From Andrena cerasifolii (lineage: Eukaryota > Arthropoda > Insecta > Hymenoptera > Andrenidae): DNA of 64,000 bases. This document shows, in pieces, positions 20,766 through 32,993 of the stretch (positions are counted from its first letter, which is position 1; each line of letters starts with the position of its first letter). Below the pieces are notes generated by a model, which was given only the letters and a program-made list of their open reading frames with translations, was not told the DNA's origin and made no database searches. The position numbers were made by a program, and so were the translations under genes. The stretch covers positions 9,300,001 to 9,364,000 of the forward strand of contig NC_135124.1 in NCBI RefSeq assembly GCF_050908995.1, written 5' to 3'.

Positions 20766-23700
20766 AGAAGTCTATATGCTGCGTTTTAAACACCACGTGG
20801 CATGGATACGCGCTGCTGGCCGCCTCGCGTCCACGGTGCGTAACGTTCTTCAGCTTCGGGCTACGAGCAAGGGTTCGCCCTTTGTGTCTGGGCCAGGGAA
20901 AACGATCGAGAACCAGATGCACGCGCACGTGCGCGGAATGCCTCGTTCCATCGCGAATCGAAAGTAGACTATCGAGGGTGGTAGTTCCGCGTGCTAATCC
21001 TTCCGCGTAGCTGGACTTTTCGTTGGGACGCGCAACGCGAGCGCAATGAGCGGCATTATCCATTCGGGCCGATCGAATTCCCGTCGACTACCGGTGAACA
21101 CCCGTGTTTCCATGAATACGGATTCGCTACGCTTGGAAAGTAGGTAGGTAAATTGAATTAGCTTTCTGCTTTCGACGGACTGCTCGATACACCAGACCGG
21201 CGGGGCGCACGCCTTGAAATTCGTAGCGGGCGGGGACGACACGGTGGATCCGCGCGGAGCATCCAGCAAGCGCGGCGGTATCTGATGGAACGTCGTCGAC
21301 GATAAACGCGTGCGCGGAGCTTTTCCGAAGCAGAAGTTACGCGGCTCGAATGCGTGCCTATCACTGTCACTGAATAATAGCATTCGTCTCTGCCAGCCTA
21401 TTCACGGTGCATTGCACTTTCGCGTCGTTGTACAGCTTTACTACGCCTGCGTTAATGCGTTAGGTGGTCTCCGTCCACCACGTACCGGGTGGCACACTCG
21501 AGAAGGCTGCTTGAAGGCGACGCGACGGACGAGCGCGAGGCAGAAGACGATATAGAAAATTACTTTCCACTTCGACGTCCATTGTACGTGTTATCGACGG
21601 TCCCAGGGGCGCGGCGCGTCTCTTCTATTCCCATTATTCTTACGTAACGGAATAATGGCCCACAATGCCGGGCACCCCCCTGTGTACCATCGAGACACCC
21701 CCGTTCGTCGGGACCGAATTTTCCGAGCAAATTGGAGTACATACATGCTGCACAAAGGAACCACGGTTCACCGGAGTGGAGGGAACGCTATTAAGAGTTC
21801 CGCTTCGTTTCGCGATCCGCGATAAATCCCGTCGAATTACGACAAACATTACCAGGGCCATTGTATCACCATCCCTTTGATGTGCTCGCGGTGGGGGGAT
21901 GCAAATGGAGAAATGTCCGAAGCTGCGCGCGGTATAATCAGATTTCCCAGCTAGACTTCGGCGCTCGTTTGCAGCGGGGCCCGGTCCGGAGCGTGTATTT
22001 TCGAGCGCGATGAAATATCACCGGGCAAGGAAGCCGCGGCGAGGAAAAAGGAAGCGCATAATTAGCCCCGATCGTATATTAGGCAGCAGGAAGAGCCTCG
22101 ACAAATATTTATGTTGTTCCGTCTCGAGTGCAGCGAACACATGGAAGCCGAGGGATATACCATGGACGTTGCGCGGGGGTAAAAAATAGATTCAGCGTGG
22201 CCGAGGTGCATCGAAGCTGCGCTAAGTGGCGGGGCCGAAACACGTGTCGAACTATCGCGAGAGCTCGTGGGAAGCTCGAGGAGGCATCTCGCGCGGGAAA
22301 AATAGCCTTTCCTCTCATAACTCACTCGTAACTCGCTCCTACCTACGATTTATCTCTCGCTGTCGTTCCTATATTTAGTATATCGGCGGTCGCGAGCTGC
22401 ATCGCCGAGATAAAACCGCCCTTCTTTCTTTCGGACGACGACCGAGGCTGGAGAAACTCCGCGTGAAATTCTGCTACCCCGGGAGCAAGGGAATTACCGC
22501 GAATTAGTCGGGGCTGATACGCGTACTTGCGTCCGCGACTCGCGCAGGCCGCGGCGTACAACCGAGAAGATAAAAGAACACGAAAGGAAGTCGGTCGCCA
22601 TTCAGACCACTTGTTTCTCCGATTCACGCCGCGGACACCGGTTCAACGACTCTGCGTGTAACGATTTTCTGGAAACAAGGCGAACAGCCAACGGGACCGT
22701 GCCGTACCTCTGAGTCATCCAATGATCCGACCGATAACTCGAGATCTGGGCTATCGCGAGCTGCTTGAGGGAACTCGGCAGTCGGAAACTCGATTTTTTG
22801 TTGTTGTTGCATTTGTTGCAAAATGCCGTTTGGTTTATGTTAAAATTCGCATAGAATTGAGGATTTTTACAGCCGAAAAGGTCGAGCGCGTCATAAAACC
22901 GTTTCTGCCCGCACGCAGGTAGACTCATTCCTCTTTCGAAACTTTAAACGCGTTTTTCTCGGAATCATATTTCCTCTTAGTTTTGCAGTGATTGCGAAGA
23001 AACGGAGGTAGAAATCGATTTGAAAAAAAAATCACATATGTGAAACATGTCTAGTTACGACCTGAACCTAAGTATAAGTCTGAGAAAACTCCTACCTCGA
23101 CAAAAAAAAATAGAATGGCTGTTTTCTCCCTGGCGAAAAATCTAATTTCTTTAAAATTTGCCGTTTTACAACCGCTATACTTATAATTTTGATTTTTTCT
23201 TCTTTTTTTAATAGGTTCAGGGCAGAATGAAGGCCGGGGCGAAGTATAAATTTCAGAGGATATTTCACAATTCAATTTCTTACGGCCAGAATCACTGCAA
23301 AATTACAGCGGCTCCAGAAAAACACCTATGTATCAGGCAACTGTAGCGCTGTCATATATATGTATATATTATTCAAATAATTTTTTTTTTACTGTTTATA
23401 GTATTAACAAACATGACCCAAAAGTACAAGTCACAATTTGTGTTCATCTCCATGTAATTAATACCGCAAAAAATACTTAATTTTCGAGCGATCTGACTAC
23501 CCAGTCACCTTAAGCCAGCTGCAATCCACTTCGGCGATTGTTCCTCGGCAACCTGTTTGCGATAGGCTGTTGCGAAATTACGTCCCCGTCCATTAGACAG
23601 CAGGCTTCGTACGCGCCGACGGCAAGCTACGATTTCAATTTCGAGGCTGCATGGTTAATTGCCCCGTTCACTGGGAACGAGCGCACAAACGAAACGGTGC

Positions 23701-25002
23701 ACCAAGATTTCTTTCTGCAGATCCGCTCAATAGATTAATAAGCGCATTCAAGGGTCACTGCCGTCGAACGCTGTTAAGGCCTTAACGACGATGTCACGCC
23801 AAGATCGTCCGGAGCGGCGTATGGGAACTGAATTCCAACGGTACGCGGCCCGGGGGCGATGCTAATGAGAAAATGTCGTCGACGTTTATGCGATTCTAAC
23901 GATGTAACAACGAGAGGCCGGGCAGAATCGCGCTCGGCGAACGCGTGCTGCGAGACGAGCACGCGGGCCCGGCGTGGATAACGCTGATCGAACGTGAGCT
24001 GGAAGGCACCGAATACTCGGGAAATGATAACGATAGGCAGCTCCGACGTGTTTGCGGTGTGAGTCAGAGATTTGAACCCGAGTTCCTTATGCACGAGGCA
24101 TTAAAACACCATTTTCCCCGTCGCGCCAGCGACGTGGAAGATATTCAGAGCCGTGCGCAATCGAGCCCCAGTGAACGGAGTCTCGGTTGCGTTGAATCAA
24201 GGACTCCCCGTACTTTTCAAACTCGACGCGCAGTCGCCGAGTCATTAATGCCAAAGAAAACATATTCCCGTCAATCAAAAGGAGAGAGAGAGGAAACTGG
24301 ACTCGTCTCCCCTCCGTGTGCGAGAGAGCAGGATGCGTGGTCGATTCCCACGGAGCAGCGTGGCTCGCTCAATCAATCGGCCATTATTTTCACAGGGCCG
24401 ACGCGCGCCTAATTCGAGGCGGCGCGCGGAGCCTAGGCCAACGATTCGTCCTCGAAAAAGGACATCTGCCCTCGGCCCACTGTTCTCGAAATTGAGAATT
24501 ATGAGCGTGCCGGGAGAGAATGAGGCGGCGCGAGGCGACGCCGGGGCCCGTATTCCGCCGCGTGTCCCGCATGCATGAGCGGCTCCGCACGTGCGTGTGT
24601 ACACCGCGTGTGTACCGATGGAAATCGTCGCCAAACAGAGAAGCTCTCTCGTGGCGCGGGAGGGTGGAAAAGGTGGGGCAGGGGATGGGATAGGGTGGGT
24701 CCCCAAGTGGGCTTAAAAATATACGCGTATCCGGAGCAGAGCGCTATTTTTGGGTCGTGGCAGCGCCGCGTGCACCCTTCGACCCCGTGCAAACATCAAA
24801 GTCCCTGGAAGCCGAATGTAAAGACTCGTGCAAACACGGTGCGCAGATAGGCCAAGACAACAGTGTTTCGGATCAACCGGAGAGTCCCGGGATGAAGAAC
24901 AGGAGGAGGAAAGAACGATGACCGACGCTCCGTGCACGTTGACGTTTCAGGGATCGACACGCGATCGAGAGACACCGAAGCAACGGTGGGGTAAGGAGAA
25001 AA
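20766..25002. other. Mostly GC-rich non-coding sequence
   Basis: No supported exon. It contains the AT-rich fold-back repeat at 22935-23325. Other open frames are short and mirrored on the opposite strand. Confidence 0.5.
22935..23325. repeat. Degenerate fold-back repeat
   Basis: TAGTTTTGCAGTGATT at about 22978 is mirrored by AATCACTGCAAAATTA at about 23291. Inside, further matching inverted blocks occur, such as GACCTGAACCTA with TAGGTTCAGGGC. GTTTTTCT blocks outside the core suggest the repeat extends outward. It is old and diverged; ends are approximate. Confidence 0.45.
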
Positions 25003-25007
25003 GAGCG

Positions 25008-26406
25008 CACAGTGGGCCAAACGGCCGATCTAGCTGGACGAAAGTTATTTTGGCGACTGCTATAAAATGTTTTGATTTTTATTCCAAGTTGTTAGAAAAG
25101 GTTTCGAGCAACCGAAAACACATTAATAAATTTATTTAATAACGCCTAATGGCTATAGTACCTCTGCAAAGATACTCGTTCCGTGGTTATGGTTTACGAA
25201 CTGACTTAGCCCCGAATACAGCACCACGAACAGAACTGTATTTCATAGACGGTTGCTAGGATTTTTCTATATTCTATCTCGGATACTGTTCCGTAAGGTA
25301 GGTATTTTAAGATGTGACAAGCACATATTTCGTTACTTTATTGGAAATACTTTTTTTAATACCTAAAACTAACAGAAGAAATGTGCGACGCGTAGCAAAG
25401 TATTTCAATTTTATCTAAACCTACAAAAACATGTCCTCAAATGACCGCTTTCTTCCTTATATCATTGTATTCTGTGATTCGTCGCCTACAAGTGCTGATT
25501 AAAATGTTTTGCCGACAGGCGCCGATTTGGAAGATATTTCGCTTTTTATGAAGCGCTGGCGTACTTTGTCGTGCATGAGTTGAACCTTCCGAAACCTCGG
25601 AATGGTCTCGGATGGTGCTAAATGGTCCAGAGTAGCTCTTTTGTGTATTCTACAATCATAGATATGGTATCCCATGTTTTTTTTAAATGATATTACTTAT
25701 TTTTCTTTGGTTTAGAACTCAGAAGCACTATATTATCTATCACACAGGTATATTATACTCAAACCTCTACTACGTATTGTATTTCTTACATCTACCGTCT
25801 CTTATAATTGCATGTTAATTTGAATGATAGATCATTATTGCCCATGTACTATAATTCGGAATTTCCATACATCGTAATAAGATACTGAAGGCCTTGGGAC
25901 GTATTGACTCAAGTACAGTATTTATACGGAGCCTACCTTAAAACCAGGTATCCCTAAGGTTCGTGAAGCTATATTTTGACGTACCGGAACTTTTTATATA
26001 TCTATTATTTGTTTTTTATTACACAGTGTGTCTCACGTATCTGTCATCATGAAATTTAAAAACCCTTGACGTTTTGTAAGTTATTCGCGTCTTTGTTTAC
26101 TTATGTATAGTCATTGCACATATGATAATTTCTTTTAATAAAAAAATATTTGAAAAATTATTTAATTTTTAATAAATTATTATGTGTACAAATATGTATG
26201 TTTAAAAGTTTATATTTCCCTTGCGAATTCTTCTTTTACTCTTTTACTTTAATCATTAAAATATGATTTATATTAAAAAAGGCAAATTTTTATATAAAAA
26301 AAATCAATTATTGTTCATATTTCATGCAAATTTGACAACAGATAGACATAACAAAATCCTTCATTTCGAATTTTGCCCAGCTAGACCGGCCGTTTGGCCC
26401 ACTGTG
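25008..26406. mobile_element. Transib-like non-autonomous element with CACAGTG ends (1.4 kb)
   Basis: Both ends begin CACAGTGGGCCAAACGGCCG (the right one as complement), about 30 bp of terminal inverted repeat including CTAGCTGG. The flanking pentamers are GAGCG (25003-25007) and GTGCG (26407-26411), differing at one base. Transib elements are known for CACWRTG-type ends and GC-rich 5-bp target duplications, and CACAGTG is also the V(D)J heptamer. I see no nonamer-like motif at a 12- or 23-bp spacing. The interior is AT-rich with no transposase. A hAT or other origin is possible. Confidence 0.6.
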
Positions 26407-26411
26407 GTGCG

Positions 26412-27172
26412 GTGGGCAGTTTTCTTTTCTCGCGAAAAACCGGTCGAGCCGCGAGGCATTTCGAGCGCTCTCAGCTCCGGCCCGCACGTCTGCCCGAGCG
26501 CTCGGGAACGGCTCTTTTCTTCGTTCTTGTAAACGAGAGAAAGGCAGATGTGGGCAAGTTAACGACCCGTTATCGCGCGGACTCGCCGTTGCTGAAACTG
26601 GTTGCTGCCGATATTGCGGTAAGGAGGGACGGAGGAGCTGTAGTGCGTGGCGAATCGCGAAACGTTGACGAGGCTGATCGCGGGAACGCGACCGTTGCGC
26701 GCTGACCAAGGCGACCGGGCGCAGGTGCATTCGAATGCGAAACTAAATCGGGAGCTGGTACCGACGCCCTGTTCTCTTTCAGGATCCGGAGTTCACGGGC
26801 GATAAGCTGTGGGGAGGGGAGCTTCCGAAGCTGAAAGATTCCGAGCGGCACTTCGAAAAAATCAATCTCAGCCAGGTGGAGCGGAGTGAGACAGGGTGAG
26901 ACGAGAGTAGAAGCGAGATCGCGGATTTGCGGGACAGAGGAGGCGGCGAAACTCGAAGGAAAAGGAACGGGCCAAGGTGCACGCAGAGAGTAGTGGCCTG
27001 CCAACTGGCCAGATAGCCAGGTTATCCACAGGCATGCACAGGCAGGCCAGCATTTTCTCGGCCTTTCTCCACCGGCTGCCATTCCCCGAGCGACAACAAT
27101 CGCTTCCGTGGAAGCCTTGACTGCGTTTTAAATGCACGGCAGGTAGAGGCCTGCTATGCAAAATCGGTACAA

Positions 27173-27224
<52 letters not shown>

Positions 27225-28231
27225 AGAGGGAGAGAGTGTAGGCAGGCTGGCTGGCAGGCAGACACGTCGCCTCTGTTTAAGGCACCCGGGTTAAGGCAAG
27301 AACGTATCTCCTTTCTATCCCTCTCCTCTCCGCTCCACGCTTTTGCCATGGTAACAAGCGAACGCCGCTAAATCTGCGAGCGGACAAAGCGAGCCCCGTC
27401 CGCTGCAACTTTTCTCGCCGCGTCGCGTCGATTCAAACAACTCCAATTTCTATGGTCCGGCTTCGTTATCCCACTGCGCCGTGCCCCGTAAATCGAGGAA
27501 CAGCGAAGACCACCACCAGGTTGCGAGAGGGCCGAGCGAGAAGCATCGCGAGATACCAACGAATCGTGAAAAGGTCACTGGTAGGGGCCTGGAAATCGTG
27601 CGTACGAAATCGGTCGATCGTTCGGGGGTTAATACCGGCCAACTGGTGGGAGAGGGAATCAAGATGGCGTAACCGGCCGCTGCTCCCAACGATCCTTCGA
27701 TCGTGAACGAGGCCGGTGGCTCGCGTGCCTGGCGTTTCGACCGCCGAGGCAGCGAAACAACCACGCAGAAAGAAGATCGGAGCGAGCGAGCCTCGTGTCG
27801 GGGAAGAGCCGAAACTACGCTCGAGAGGGAGCGGAATTGAAAGCCGGCTCGTCGCGCGGCGGCCGCTATATCGATTGACGGTGCCCATCTTCAAAATGGC
27901 GCGGGGGTACACGCTGGAAATCCCGCTCGACGCTGCCGCGCTCGTCCGGCGAGCAGCTTGGGCAGGCAGCGAGCAGAGACGAACGGAAACGTTGCTGCTG
28001 GACGTAGGCAGCGTAGGTGGTGCTGTATCGGTGCTGGACGGTGGACCAGAGAGGTCGTAAGAAAAATGGGAGAGTAACGGGGCACGGCGTGCCGAGAGAG
28101 ACGACCACGCGGATGCAGGCAAGGTGTGCTGACCCTAGGGTTCGCTGGCGCGCGCGTCCAACGAGCCTCGTAACGAGCCGGAGAGCAGCGAACGACGCTG
28201 GGCCCACTCGGGAGGGGTGGCTGGTACTCAC
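26412..28231. other. GC-rich non-coding sequence with a GA microsatellite
   Basis: No exon recognised. Long overlapping frames on both strands reflect high GC content. The GA tract at 27173-27219 is annotated separately. Confidence 0.5.
27173..27219 (+). repeat. (GA)n microsatellite
   Basis: An almost uninterrupted GA dinucleotide run of about 47 bp, followed by GGGAGGAGAGGGAGA. GA tracts near insect promoters can bind GAGA-factor-type proteins, but no promoter is proven here. Confidence 0.95.
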
Positions 28232-28845
28232 CTCGTTGGCGGAGGGCGTTCGTGAGTGTCGCGTCGGGGCGATATTTTCCCTCGCCGCGGGTCGCCACAA
28301 GAAACACACTGGATACGAGTATATATTATTCCGAGGAGGAGGTGGAGGATTGTGACGGCGGAGGCGCGCGCGCGTTGCGGCGGCCGTGTAGCTCGGGTGC
28401 GTGGCGTGGCGTCTAGACAGACACGAGAGGAACGAGAGGTGAAGCGGCTAGCGGGCACACGAGGCTTCTACTTCGCATCGGCGAAGGCGAGAGGCAACGA
28501 GTAACGAAACACCCGACTCTGCTCGAGAGGCAGACAGCAGGAGGTTTTAGCGGGAGCGCGTTCGCGAACTCATCCACTTGGCTCGGTAACGCGCGACCGA
28601 CTGCCGAGAGAGAAACGGAGGGGAAGCGGCGTCCGTCTGTCGGTCTGTCTGTCCGTTCGTGCGTCCGTCCGACCCGACCGTCTTTCTGTCACCAGAGCGT
28701 ATTGCGAGCTAGCGAGCTCTCACTCGCTCACGCCTTCTCATTCTCTCTCTCTCTCTCTCTCTCACGCTCTCTCCTTCTCATTCTCTCTCTCTCTCACGCT
28801 CTCTCCTTCTCTCTCTCTCTCTCTCTCTCTCTCCTTTTTCTCCCC
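28232..28845 (-). promoter_or_regulatory. Candidate 5' noncoding exon and promoter region on minus strand
   Basis: On the minus strand a strong donor, CGAG followed by GTGAGTACC, ends a possible exon at 28232. Upstream sequence is CpG-rich and then GA-rich (CT on plus), the layout of many insect TATA-less promoters. The Akap200 leader exon at 19055 needs an upstream noncoding exon and lies on the same strand, about 9 kb away. The link is inference; no TSS motif could be fixed. Confidence 0.3.
28742..28836 (+). repeat. Compound CT microsatellite with tandem unit
   Basis: CT runs alternate with the phrase CACGCTCTCTCCTTCTC, which appears twice separated by CT stretches, so the array is a tandem duplication of a larger CT-containing unit. 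It would be GA-rich on the minus strand. Confidence 0.9.
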
Positions 28846-30766
28846 TCCGAAGCTCCTTTTCCCTGCTCCTGCTCCCTGACTCTCTCTTCCCCTCTTCCTC
28901 TGCCTGTCGCACTATCCCTGTGCACGGCTGCTCGTGCCCTCTCGATTTTTCCCTCGTACCTCGTGCGTGCACACTTCGCCCCCGAAATCACCAACAGGTT
29001 CCAGACGCGACTGAGGAAAATTCGCGGCGCAAGTAGCGAGATGCGAGAAACTCACCCCCGTGCGGGAAGCGTGGCGGCCAATCGGCAGGAGTCACAGGAC
29101 GCGGAGATCGCGATGTCCCCGGGTCTACGTGGAACCAGATGAGAGGATCGATCGGTTCGCGCTGCTATGGCCCGATCGCGGCCGATTCCCTCGGCTCGAG
29201 GCTGCGGTTCCTTTGTTCCCGCCGAACGCAGTGTTGCGGCCGGCCGTGTATCGCCTACCTCTCTCTCCCTCTCTCTCTCTCTCTCACTGTACCCCTCGGT
29301 TCTTTCTCCTCCGTGTCTGTCCCAGGAAGCGTGGGGACGGTGGCGAGTAACGCGCGCACAAACCGGCGAAAATTGCTCCAACAACACACGTATATGGACT
29401 GGCCTCTCGTTTGGTTCGCTCGCGAACACCTAATCGTCTGGTCCGCGTTCACCGAGCAACCGAGCACGACTACGTTCAACCACTGCGCGCGTTCCGCACT
29501 GCTCGACGGTCGGAGAAAGAATGAGCTCCGGGATAGACGGGAGGGAGGCAGGAACGTACAGGCTGAGCCCGGCACCCCGGGACTCGGGTGTCGGATGGTG
29601 GCAGCCCTGCCTCGAGCTCGCCAAGAACTTCGGGGTATGGGGGTTCGACTCCAGGGCGGGGTCCTGTCACGAAGGGCTCCCTACCTCAGGGCACGGCCGA
29701 AGCCGCTCCGAGAGAAAGTATACCCATTTTCAGGGTCAGCTCTCTTCCTCGACAATCGACAACCCGTGGGCACACACCGTCGCTCCTCGATTGCCGCCCA
29801 AAGCGACGCCGCACCGAAGCCATACGGCGCCCAGCCTCGTCGTCTCGCAGATTCATACCGCGGGGGTTAGATTTGGCTGCACTCCCCGGTTAACGACCTA
29901 CCGTAACGCGTTTCGACCGAATTCGACGAGTGGGAGGGAATCGATTCGCGGACCGCGAGTAAACGCGCTCTGCCCTCGACCCCGTCTCGTCGCGGGTGTC
30001 GTATTTTTCAGCCGATCCGAGCCACGGGATTACGCAGAGATCTCGTGGCCACCGTCGCCGTAATCTACAGCGGCGATTGCGAGGCGTTCTACTTGGAAAT
30101 CGTTGGTTGTTTGGGCGGCCACGGCGGTGGTCGCTCGAGCGAAACAAAATACGCGCGTGTGTATAGCTGCCTCCAACTGGTCTACGCGAGTCGCCTTTCG
30201 CCATTCGATGGCGGTGGCGATGACTAATGCGAAAAAGCACCGTGGAACGGTCCGCGGAGGAGAACCGGGCGGCGGGACAAGCTAGGTAATAGTCGAGCGC
30301 GTCAGGAATTTCGGAATTTCGACTAGACACCCGACTACTAACGTTCAACTCTCCATCTCTCTCTCTCGACTTCCAGAGACTTCGATGCCGAGTCGGCGAA
30401 ATCCTAACGCTCGCACACGACGCGCCCTATCGATTTTCGAACGACGGCCAACCGTGCGCGCCGCGTGTCCACCTTATTACTCTACCAGCGGCACGTAATG
30501 TCGTTTCCCCGGACCTCCAATCCTACTGCACGATAGTACAAGTGGAGCGGCGCGAGACAGCGTGGAAACTATTTCGATCAAGTAAGGCGAGCGGTCCCTA
30601 GCTCCGGCCACTTCCCTTTTATCGACCAGTCGCCTCTTTTTCTCCATTAATTAAGAGTGTCAGTTAGACGAGGCGGTTGGAAACTGGAGTTTTCTCGGCT
30701 TTACCTACTCATTTAGAGATATAAAACCGTGCTTGCTATTGACGCGAGAACGGGCAGATTTTAACA
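28846..30766. other. GC-rich non-coding sequence
   Basis: No supported exon. A T-arm-like GGTTCGACTCC at 29643-29653 lacks matching stems and was rejected as a tRNA. A CT tract lies at 29259-29285. Confidence 0.5.
29259..29285 (+). repeat. CT microsatellite
   Basis: CT dinucleotide run of about 27 bp with one CC interruption. Confidence 0.9.
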
Positions 30767-30771
30767 CGAAG

Positions 30772-31386
30772 CACAGTGGGTCGGATTTAGAATTTTCCGC
30801 CTTTTGGGTCTTTTTCTTAAGATATCGGAATGAAATTTACGCCAAAAATAGGAAAAAAGTATTCCTTTCTAATGATGTATAATTCAATATTTTTTACATT
30901 TTTTATTTATTTATAAAAAAAATGTAATTCTGTTTGTTTGGTACCTTATTTAATGACCTTTACAGTGGTTTAAGCAAAATGTTAGGGAAGCTTTTCGTTT
31001 CCAAGTTATAAGGAAAATTCGAATAATAAAAGAAAGTAGCAACAAATCGGTTTGTTTGAATTAAAGACCAGGCTTTTGCGATAAATATCTTCTTTTATTA
31101 GTAACTAATATAAACAATCCATTCAAAAAGATTTTTATATGCAGTAACGAAAATAGCGACATTTTTAAAATTTGATCACGAATATCTTCCGAACGCCAAA
31201 AAGTTCCACTTTCGGACCAATTGCAATAGTTTCAGTACACTCCCCTCTACTCCCCCCCTGGTCCCACTGCTCAAATTATTAATGTTTAAAGTTATCAACG
31301 CTCGGTCAGTTTTTGGCGTAAATTTCATTCCGATATCTTAAGAAAAAGGCCCAAAAGGCGGCAAATTTTAAATCCCACCCACTGTG
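30772..31386. mobile_element. Transib-like MITE with CACAGTG ends (615 bp)
   Basis: The terminal inverted repeats are about 77 bp long, beginning CACAGTGGG and containing CTTAAGATATCGGAATG then AAATTTACGCC. The flanking pentamers are CGAAG (30767-30771) and CGACG (31387-31391), one mismatch and close to the CG-rich target preference known for Transib. The interior is AT-rich and non-coding. Apart from the heptamer and following GGG the ends differ from the 25008-26406 element, so it is a different subfamily. Confidence 0.65.
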
Positions 31387-31391
31387 CGACG

Positions 31392-32271
31392 CGAGCATTC
31401 TAATACTAAAAATAAATAAAGAATGACAGGCTAGAATAGATATGGAACGGCCACGTTGCAATCAATGTTCTCGACAATTTACGATGAATGACCCAACGAC
31501 GACAGGTTGAAACGAGCCGTTCGCATCGACCAGAAGAAAGCCGACGCGACCGCTTATCGATTTCTACGCGCGAGCTAACGCGAAACCACTTACGCGTCGA
31601 AGAAACAGTAATCCGCGCGGAATGCGTAAGCTCGGGCCGTCTCGATCCGCGACAATCGATGCCAGTGCGCGGTTCCCTCGCCGGAAATCGGTTACCGATA
31701 GGTGGTCCAAGGGCAGGCGGCGCGGGACGATCATCGGCTTCTTGGTAACGAATGGATAAAGATTTTCCGCGAAGGATGCGGCGATAATGGTTTCCGGGCG
31801 GTTCGACCTCGACCTCGAGCGCGTTTCGAGCGGACACGCTCGCGTGGCTGCGCAGGAATCGTCGACAAGTTCAAGGTACGAGTGGCGAGGGATCTCTACG
31901 AGTTCTCGAAACAGGTGGAGCACCGAGATGGGCTGGATCCTGGTCGTAAAACTCGGTGGGAAGGAAAAGCACGGAGGACGTAAATTCTTCGGCCGTTCTG
32001 GAGGCTGCCGGGGTTACTCACTCGCGACGACGAGGATAGACCGTAACACGCTACGAATTGCTCGTAACAACGGTTGAACCGTTGTTCCTGTTGCCGCTGG
32101 TTAACAGGCAGGCGCGATCACATGGTGTACAAGGCAATGCCGCGCGGAAGGTAGCGGCGTCGAAACCTCTCCGAATGGTATAATAGCGCGACAGACTCTC
32201 CCCTGTCCCTCGCGCATACCTACGTACAACCTCGGAGATACCGGAATATAATGGCAATGGCTCTCCTCGAA
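31392..32271. other. GC-rich non-coding sequence
   Basis: No exon recognised; open frames on both strands look like chance. Confidence 0.5.
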
Positions 32272-32275
32272 TTAA

Positions 32276-32989
32276 GGAGTTACCTACAGTCAGGAGGTAG
32301 AAAAAGAATCGATTCTTTGGGAATTTATTTCAGAACGTACATGCATATTTTTATGCAATGGCTTTTGTATTCAGACGAGGGACAGTTTAACAGGTTATTA
32401 TATTATGTTTTGGTATAAAAATATTTAGTTGTTGCAACATTGCAACGGATTTCCCGGAAGCTGTTTTTAGAACGGTGACCACGATTTCTTCAAAACCGCT
32501 TCACCGATCTTTCTGAAACTTTGTAGCTTTCTTCTAGACTTTCAAATCTAGTCTGTAATCGAAGCATTTGTTTTTCCAATGTATAATCTTTATTTTATGG
32601 GTGAAAAATAAGTGTTTTATCTACGAAAGTCGATCATTTCACTTTAAACATCTGCCATTTTGTCACAGATTAATATTTTATAAAACGGAACGATTAAGGA
32701 CTAGATAAAATATTGTAGTAACTAAATCTTCTTGGTTTTTTTTATTTCAGGTAACCCAGTTCCGAATAATGTTGGTCACCGTAAAACGTGTTTCTAAAAA
32801 CAGCTTCCGGGAAATCCAGTTGTAATTGTGCAATAACTAATTATTTTTATACCAAAACTTAATACAATAACCTGTTAAAGTGTCTCTCATCTGAATACAA
32901 AAGCCATTACACAAAAATATGCATGTACTTTCTGAAATGAATTCCCTAAGAACCGATTCTTTTTCTACCTCCTGACGGTAGGTAACCCC
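32276..32989. mobile_element. TTAA-flanked element with ~200-bp terminal inverted repeats
   Basis: TTAA at 32272-32275 and 32990-32993 flanks a 714-bp element. Its arms (about 32276-32480 and 32785-32989) are near-perfect complements, starting GGAGTTACCTACAG with CAGGAGGTAGAAAAAG inside and ending at AGCTTCCGGGAAATCC. The middle 300 bp is AT-rich and non-coding. TTAA duplication suggests piggyBac-type mobilisation, but the ends are not the usual CCC and a TA-duplicating transposase cannot be excluded. Arm similarity suggests it is fairly young. Confidence 0.75.
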
Positions 32990-32993
32990 TTAA

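Noticed and set aside
27128..27371. ORFs with ERERER or SLSLSL runs
   Set aside because: Translations of the (GA)n tract.
28702..29142. 146-codon ORF with SLSLSLS repeats
   Set aside because: It is a translation of the CT microsatellite, not a protein.
29575..29670. Possible tRNA because of GGTTCGACTCC (B-box-like)
   Set aside because: The T-stem bases on either side do not pair, no D-arm or acceptor stem can be drawn, and no A-box is at the right distance.
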